From Leptolinea sp. (GTDB taxonomy: Bacteria > Chloroflexota > Anaerolineae > Anaerolineales > Anaerolineaceae): a stretch of 17,953 nt of DNA. Below are positions 14,815 to 17,953 of this stretch, piece after piece (position 1 is the stretch's first letter; each line of letters starts with the position of its first letter). Made by a program: the position numbers and the translations under genes. Location of the stretch: contig JALHEL010000014.1 in assembly GCA_022837205.1 (NCBI GenBank), forward strand, positions 1-17,953. Reading direction: 5' to 3'. The notes below the pieces were generated by a model. It worked only from the letters and a program-made list of their open reading frames with translations, ran no database searches and was not told the DNA's origin.

Positions 14815-15081
14815 ATGATTGCTCTGGATATTGAAACCACCGGGTTAGACCCCAACCTGGATGCGGTTACGGAAATTGCCGCATTACGTTTTAAAGGGGC
14901 TCGGGTGGAAGATACTTTTCAAACTCTTGTAAATCCGAATCGGCCGATTCCTTCCAATATTACCCAATTGACCCATATTACCAATGAAATGGTCCGTAAC
15001 GCACCGCAAATCGGTGAAGTGATCGGAAAAGTCGCACAATTCGTTGGGAATGATATCATTGTCGGGCATAATATCATATGA
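14815..15081 (+). pseudogene. DnaQ-like DEDDh exonuclease domain fragment, 5' part of a broken dinG-type gene
   Basis: The 88-codon frame encodes the start of a DEDDh 3'-5' exonuclease domain, as found fused to the N terminus of DinG-type helicases in Firmicutes and Chloroflexota. Motif I (DIETTG, residues 4-9) is intact, and INPxRPIP-like and LTHITNEM stretches follow. The frame ends at VGHNII with a TGA (15079-15081). In intact relatives the next residues carry motif II (FDxxFL) and about 20 codons before YDTYDL. Here YDTYDLAS continues at once in another frame, and motif II is absent in all three frames. A TGA lies directly before the ATG at 15815-type position 14812-14814, and the ribosome site is weak. 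The exonuclease cannot be active as read. Confidence 0.8.
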
Positions 15082-17542
15082 TACATATGATTTGGCATCC
15101 ATCCTGCTTCCCGATGCACCCCGTTATAATCTCGGCGTTTTGGCGCAGAGAATGGGCATTATCGTCCGTGATGAGCACCGGGCGTTGGCGGATTGTTATA
15201 CCACCTATCAGGTATTCAATCGTTTGATCGAGAGAGCCGAATCTTTACCGGCAGAACTGTTGGCGGATATCGTAAATCTTTCCGAAGGAATACATTGGAA
15301 TGAAGCGGAATTATTTCGCCAAATCATTCAAAAACGGATTCAAAACGGCGAAAAAATCAAACCGATTTATAAAATAACTTTTCCGACCTTCCTGAATGAG
15401 GGCGGGAACAACGTCGATCCTCTGAAGCCTTCGGAAAATCCGATACCCCTCGAAGAAGATGAAATGGCCGCAATTCTTGAATACGGCGGAGCATTCAGTA
15501 AATATTTCCCGAATTATGAACAGCGATCTCAACAGATTGAGATGCTGCGAACGGTTACCACTGCTTTTTCCAAAGGGAAACACATGTTTATTGAAGCCGG
15601 GACCGGAACCGGCAAATCATTTGCCTATTTAATCCCGGCATTTCATTGGGCAAAACAAAATGGTGAAAGGGTTATTGTTTCTACGAATACGATAAACCTT
15701 CAGGAACAATTGATCCGAAAAGATATTCCCGAACTGAACAATGTCCTTCAGGAGGACTTCCGTGCAGCTGTCTTAAAAGGACGTTCCAACTATCTTTGCC
15801 CCCGAAGAGTTCAGATGCTTCATTCGCATGGGGTGGAAAATGCGGATGAATTACGCGTACTTTCCAAGGTCTTGGTTTGGTTATATGAAGGCGGGAAAGG
15901 CGACCGCGGCGAGATTAACCTGAACGGCCCGATTGATCGCGAAATCTGGGAACGCTTGAACGCCGATTTTGAAGGATGCCGTCCCAATCAATGCCCCCAT
16001 TACCGTGACGGACAATGTCCGTTCTATGCAGCCAAAGCCAAAGCTTTAAAATCGCATGTCATTATTGTTAATCATGCACTCCTTTTGACGGATATGGCAT
16101 ACGGAAACGATGTTTTACCGGAATACAAGTACCTTATTATTGATGAAGGGCATCATCTTGAATCAGCCGCTACCGGAGCATTGAGCGTCCGTATAACCCA
16201 AACGGATTTATCCCATCAACTGCAGGAACTCGGCGGTTACGGACGGGGCCTTTTGGGAAGAATGGATAATAAACTTGCGGAGAAATTAAAGCCGGACGAA
16301 TATCAATTGTTTGTGAACGCGACAACCTTTATTTCGGAAAATGGCGCTTTGGCTGAAGAAGCTCTCAAATCATTATTTGAGACTTTTCAGTTTTTTATGA
16401 AAGAAGCCCGTGAAGGGAACCCCGTTACGGTTTACGGACAGCAATTGCGGATTACTTCGGCTATACGTACGCTTGCGGGATGGGCTGATATTGAAATTAT
16501 TTGGGACAAAACCGAAAAATATATCCGGGAATTAATTGATTCCGCGGAAAAAATTGATCGTTCCCTGATGAATTTGGATGATATCGATGAAGAACTTCGA
16601 GAATTGATCGACTCGTTTCACGGTGGATTGAAAAAATTATCGGAATCCAAAAAGATGGTAAATAATCTGATTGTTAAACCGGATCCGGAAACGATTTATT
16701 GGATCGAAATATCGCCCGTGAACAACCGTTTATCGTTAAATTCCGCCCCTCTGCATGTCGGGAATTTAATCGAAAAAATGCTTTGGCATGAAAAAGAAAG
16801 CATCATTGTCACCTCTGCGACACTGACAGCTGATAATTCTTTCGATTATATTCGCGACCGGTTGTCCGCTGACGAAGCGGAAGAATTAGTCGTCGGCTCA
16901 CCCTTCGATTATGAGAACTCCGTTTTGCTTTTTATTCCCAACGACATTCCCGATCCCAATCAAGGTTCCGCTCAACACATGGTAGATACCTCGTTGATCA
17001 ACTTATGTAAGGCTGTGGGCGGGCGGACATTGGCGCTTTTCACTTCCTATGCGCAATTAAAACGTACTTCTACCGATATCGCCCCTGAAATGCAAAAAGC
17101 GGGAATAACTATTTATGAACAAGGGGAAGGAGCATCTGCCTCTTCCCTACTGGAAACTTTCCGGGAGACCGATCAGGCGATCCTTTTGGGAACCCGCAGT
17201 TTCTGGGAAGGTGTGGATATCCAAGGCGAAAAGCTCTCGGTTGTTGTTATTGTAAAATTGCCGTTTGATGTTCCGTCCGATCCTATTTTCTCAGCCCGCT
17301 CGGAAGGCTTTGAAAACCCCTTCAGTCAATATAGTTTACCGGAAGCAATCTTAAAATTTCGCCAAGGATTCGGCCGTTTGATTCGTTCTCAATCCGATCG
17401 GGGTGTGGTAGTTATCTTGGATAACCGTGTTCTGACAAAACGTTATGGGAGAGAATTCCTCAACTCAATTCCAAAATGCACGGAACGAATTGCCGGTATT
17501 CGTGAGTTGCCAAGGGAAGCACAACGCTGGCTGAATCTGTAA
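15050..17542 (+). CDS. dinG: DinG/XPD-like superfamily 2 DNA helicase, 3' part of the broken gene
   Basis: The open frame can be read from TTG 15044 or ATG 15050 (about 830 residues). Neither is convincing, because the frame really begins at the lesion near 15073; ATG 15152 is another option. The first 60 residues still hold the end of the exonuclease domain, with motif III as DEHRALADCY. The helicase is complete: Walker A EAGTGTGKS (15593-15619), four iron-sulfur-type cysteines (TGC near 15797, and C in GCRPNQCPHYRDGQCP at about 15975-16020), DEGH Walker B (16142-16153), SATL motif and the motif VI region QGFGRLIRSQSDRG. DinG unwinds DNA 5'-3' and helps in repair and R-loop removal. It stops 8 nt from the convergent alr gene. 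Confidence 0.88.
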   Translation: MISLSGIISYDTYDLASILLPDAPRYNLGVLAQRMGIIVRDEHRALADCYTTYQVFNRLIERAESLPAELLADIVNLSEGIHWNEAELFRQIIQKRIQNGEKIKPIYKITFPTFLNEGGNNVDPLKPSENPIPLEEDEMAAILEYGGAFSKYFPNYEQRSQQIEMLRTVTTAFSKGKHMFIEAGTGTGKSFAYLIPAFHWAKQNGERVIVSTNTINLQEQLIRKDIPELNNVLQEDFRAAVLKGRSNYLCPRRVQMLHSHGVENADELRVLSKVLVWLYEGGKGDRGEINLNGPIDREIWERLNADFEGCRPNQCPHYRDGQCPFYAAKAKALKSHVIIVNHALLLTDMAYGNDVLPEYKYLIIDEGHHLESAATGALSVRITQTDLSHQLQELGGYGRGLLGRMDNKLAEKLKPDEYQLFVNATTFISENGALAEEALKSLFETFQFFMKEAREGNPVTVYGQQLRITSAIRTLAGWADIEIIWDKTEKYIRELIDSAEKIDRSLMNLDDIDEELRELIDSFHGGLKKLSESKKMVNNLIVKPDPETIYWIEISPVNNRLSLNSAPLHVGNLIEKMLWHEKESIIVTSATLTADNSFDYIRDRLSADEAEELVVGSPFDYENSVLLFIPNDIPDPNQGSAQHMVDTSLINLCKAVGGRTLALFTSYAQLKRTSTDIAPEMQKAGITIYEQGEGASASSLLETFRETDQAILLGTRSFWEGVDIQGEKLSVVVIVKLPFDVPSDPIFSARSEGFENPFSQYSLPEAILKFRQGFGRLIRSQSDRGVVVILDNRVLTKRYGREFLNSIPKCTERIAGIRELPREAQRWLNL

Positions 17543-17550
17543 ATTTCAAT

Positions 17551-17953
17551 CTATCCCGATTTTTGATAACGCCTTTCAACACGAGATGAGATTCCGCATG
17601 TGACAGCGGCTCGAGTTATGTGCCAAAGTTTAGCCAATTCTTCAATCGAGATCTCTTTCTCTCCCTGCTTTCCGATTAAAACAACTTCTTCCCCTACCTC
17701 ATAATATTCGGGCAACATCACCATGCTGACATCGGCACAGATACGACCGATTACGGGAACCCACTGTCCGCGTATCAACATTTTATTCCCGTCAGCTTGG
17801 TGATATCCGTCCCCGTATCCGACCGGAACAACGCCGATCAGCGAATCTTCGGAAAGAAAAGTATGTTGTGCGTATCCGACTCCATGCCCTGCCGGAATTC
17901 GCCTCACGGAAATTAATCGGCTTTTCCAGGATAATGCTTTCATAAGGAAATCC
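17551..17953 (-). CDS. alr: Alanine racemase, C-terminal part (5' end outside window)
   Basis: The frame is open to the window end; the residues before the internal Met at 17943 read DFL, so 17943 is not the start. The visible 134 residues are the C-terminal beta-barrel domain of PLP-dependent alanine racemase, which makes D-alanine for peptidoglycan. ALSWKSRLISVRRIPAGHGVGYAQHTF carries the catalytic-Tyr region (the Tyr of VGY). VPVGYGDGYH and IGRICADVSMVML follow, then the end GISSRVERRY. The lysine-PLP domain is beyond the edge. Convergent with the helicase gene, without a visible terminator in the 8 nt between the stops. The last residues diverge slightly from the usual INPRLPR-type end. 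Confidence 0.9.
   Translation of the reverse strand, partial: DFLMKALSWKSRLISVRRIPAGHGVGYAQHTFLSEDSLIGVVPVGYGDGYHQADGNKMLIRGQWVPVIGRICADVSMVMLPEYYEVGEEVVLIGKQGEKEISIEELAKLWHITRAAVTCGISSRVERRYQKSG

Noticed and set aside
15075..15091. The doubled CATATGAT as a mobile-element target duplication
   Set aside because: No insertion lies between the copies (one base only), and the repeat simply encodes the conserved Tyr-Asp-Thr-Tyr-Asp stretch.
15040..15095. Programmed ribosomal frameshift joining the exonuclease and helicase frames
   Set aside because: A frameshift would restore motif II only if it were encoded. FDxxFL is absent in all three frames, so bases are missing and recoding cannot repair the domain. 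No slippery heptamer with a following structure was noticed.
1..17953. CRISPR array, insertion sequence, toxin-antitoxin pair or prophage
   Set aside because: No spaced direct repeats, transposase, recombinase or phage genes were found. The MazG-like protein is a housekeeping pyrophosphohydrolase and is not MazEF.

Overview
The window looks like chromosomal DNA from a moderately AT-rich bacterium. The gene mix fits Chloroflexota, class Anaerolineae, best: a PlsY-like acyltransferase beside DegV, a fused DnaQ-exonuclease/DinG-helicase, and a paired-ATPase YbhF-type exporter with a lipoprotein HlyD. This placement is recalled family knowledge, not a search. I see no insertion sequence, integrase, CRISPR array or phage gene. 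The window is mostly housekeeping DNA with one exporter operon and one orphan secreted protein.

Region 1 (1-7713, all minus strand) reads as one long operon, transcribed right to left. It starts with a winged-helix regulator that has a strong promoter (TTGACA, 17 nt, TAAAAT) carrying an inverted repeat. Next come two ABC ATPases, one ABC-2 permease and a HlyD-type lipoprotein. Together these make a drug- or lipid-type exporter like E. coli YbhG-YbhF-YbhS/R, but with YbhF split into two polypeptides and a single permease. Translational overlap or short spacing continues into a DegV/FakB fatty-acid-binding protein, a divergent PlsY-like acyltransferase, a PaaI-type thioesterase and a membrane protein cut by the window edge. 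DegV and PlsY fit one acyl-phosphate route, so the operon may couple membrane-lipid chemistry with export.

Region 2 (7653-9300) is a 397-bp intergenic stretch with promoter-like elements and a hairpin. It leads to a secreted protein with a signal peptide, a coiled-coil repeat, a Pro-rich linker and a beta-helix-like repeat region. A bidirectional terminator separates that gene from a convergent tRNA-Val(UAC).

Region 3 (9300-13740) holds a MazG-like pyrophosphohydrolase (minus), the ClpB disaggregase with its own terminator, uracil phosphoribosyltransferase, and a RimJ/RimL-type acetyltransferase (minus).

Region 4 (13740-17953) has a 13-bp hairpin upstream of the acetyltransferase gene and a CBS-CBS-ACT regulatory protein. 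It continues with a broken exonuclease-helicase gene (dinG type) and the C-terminal part of alanine racemase (minus), cut by the window end. In the dinG gene about 20 codons covering exonuclease motif II are missing and the frame shifts at the junction. The helicase part is complete.

The points most worth a second look are the dinG lesion, the two ATPases with complementary degenerate sites, the altered PlsY motifs in an acyl-phosphate gene cluster, and the secreted beta-helix protein with its leader region.
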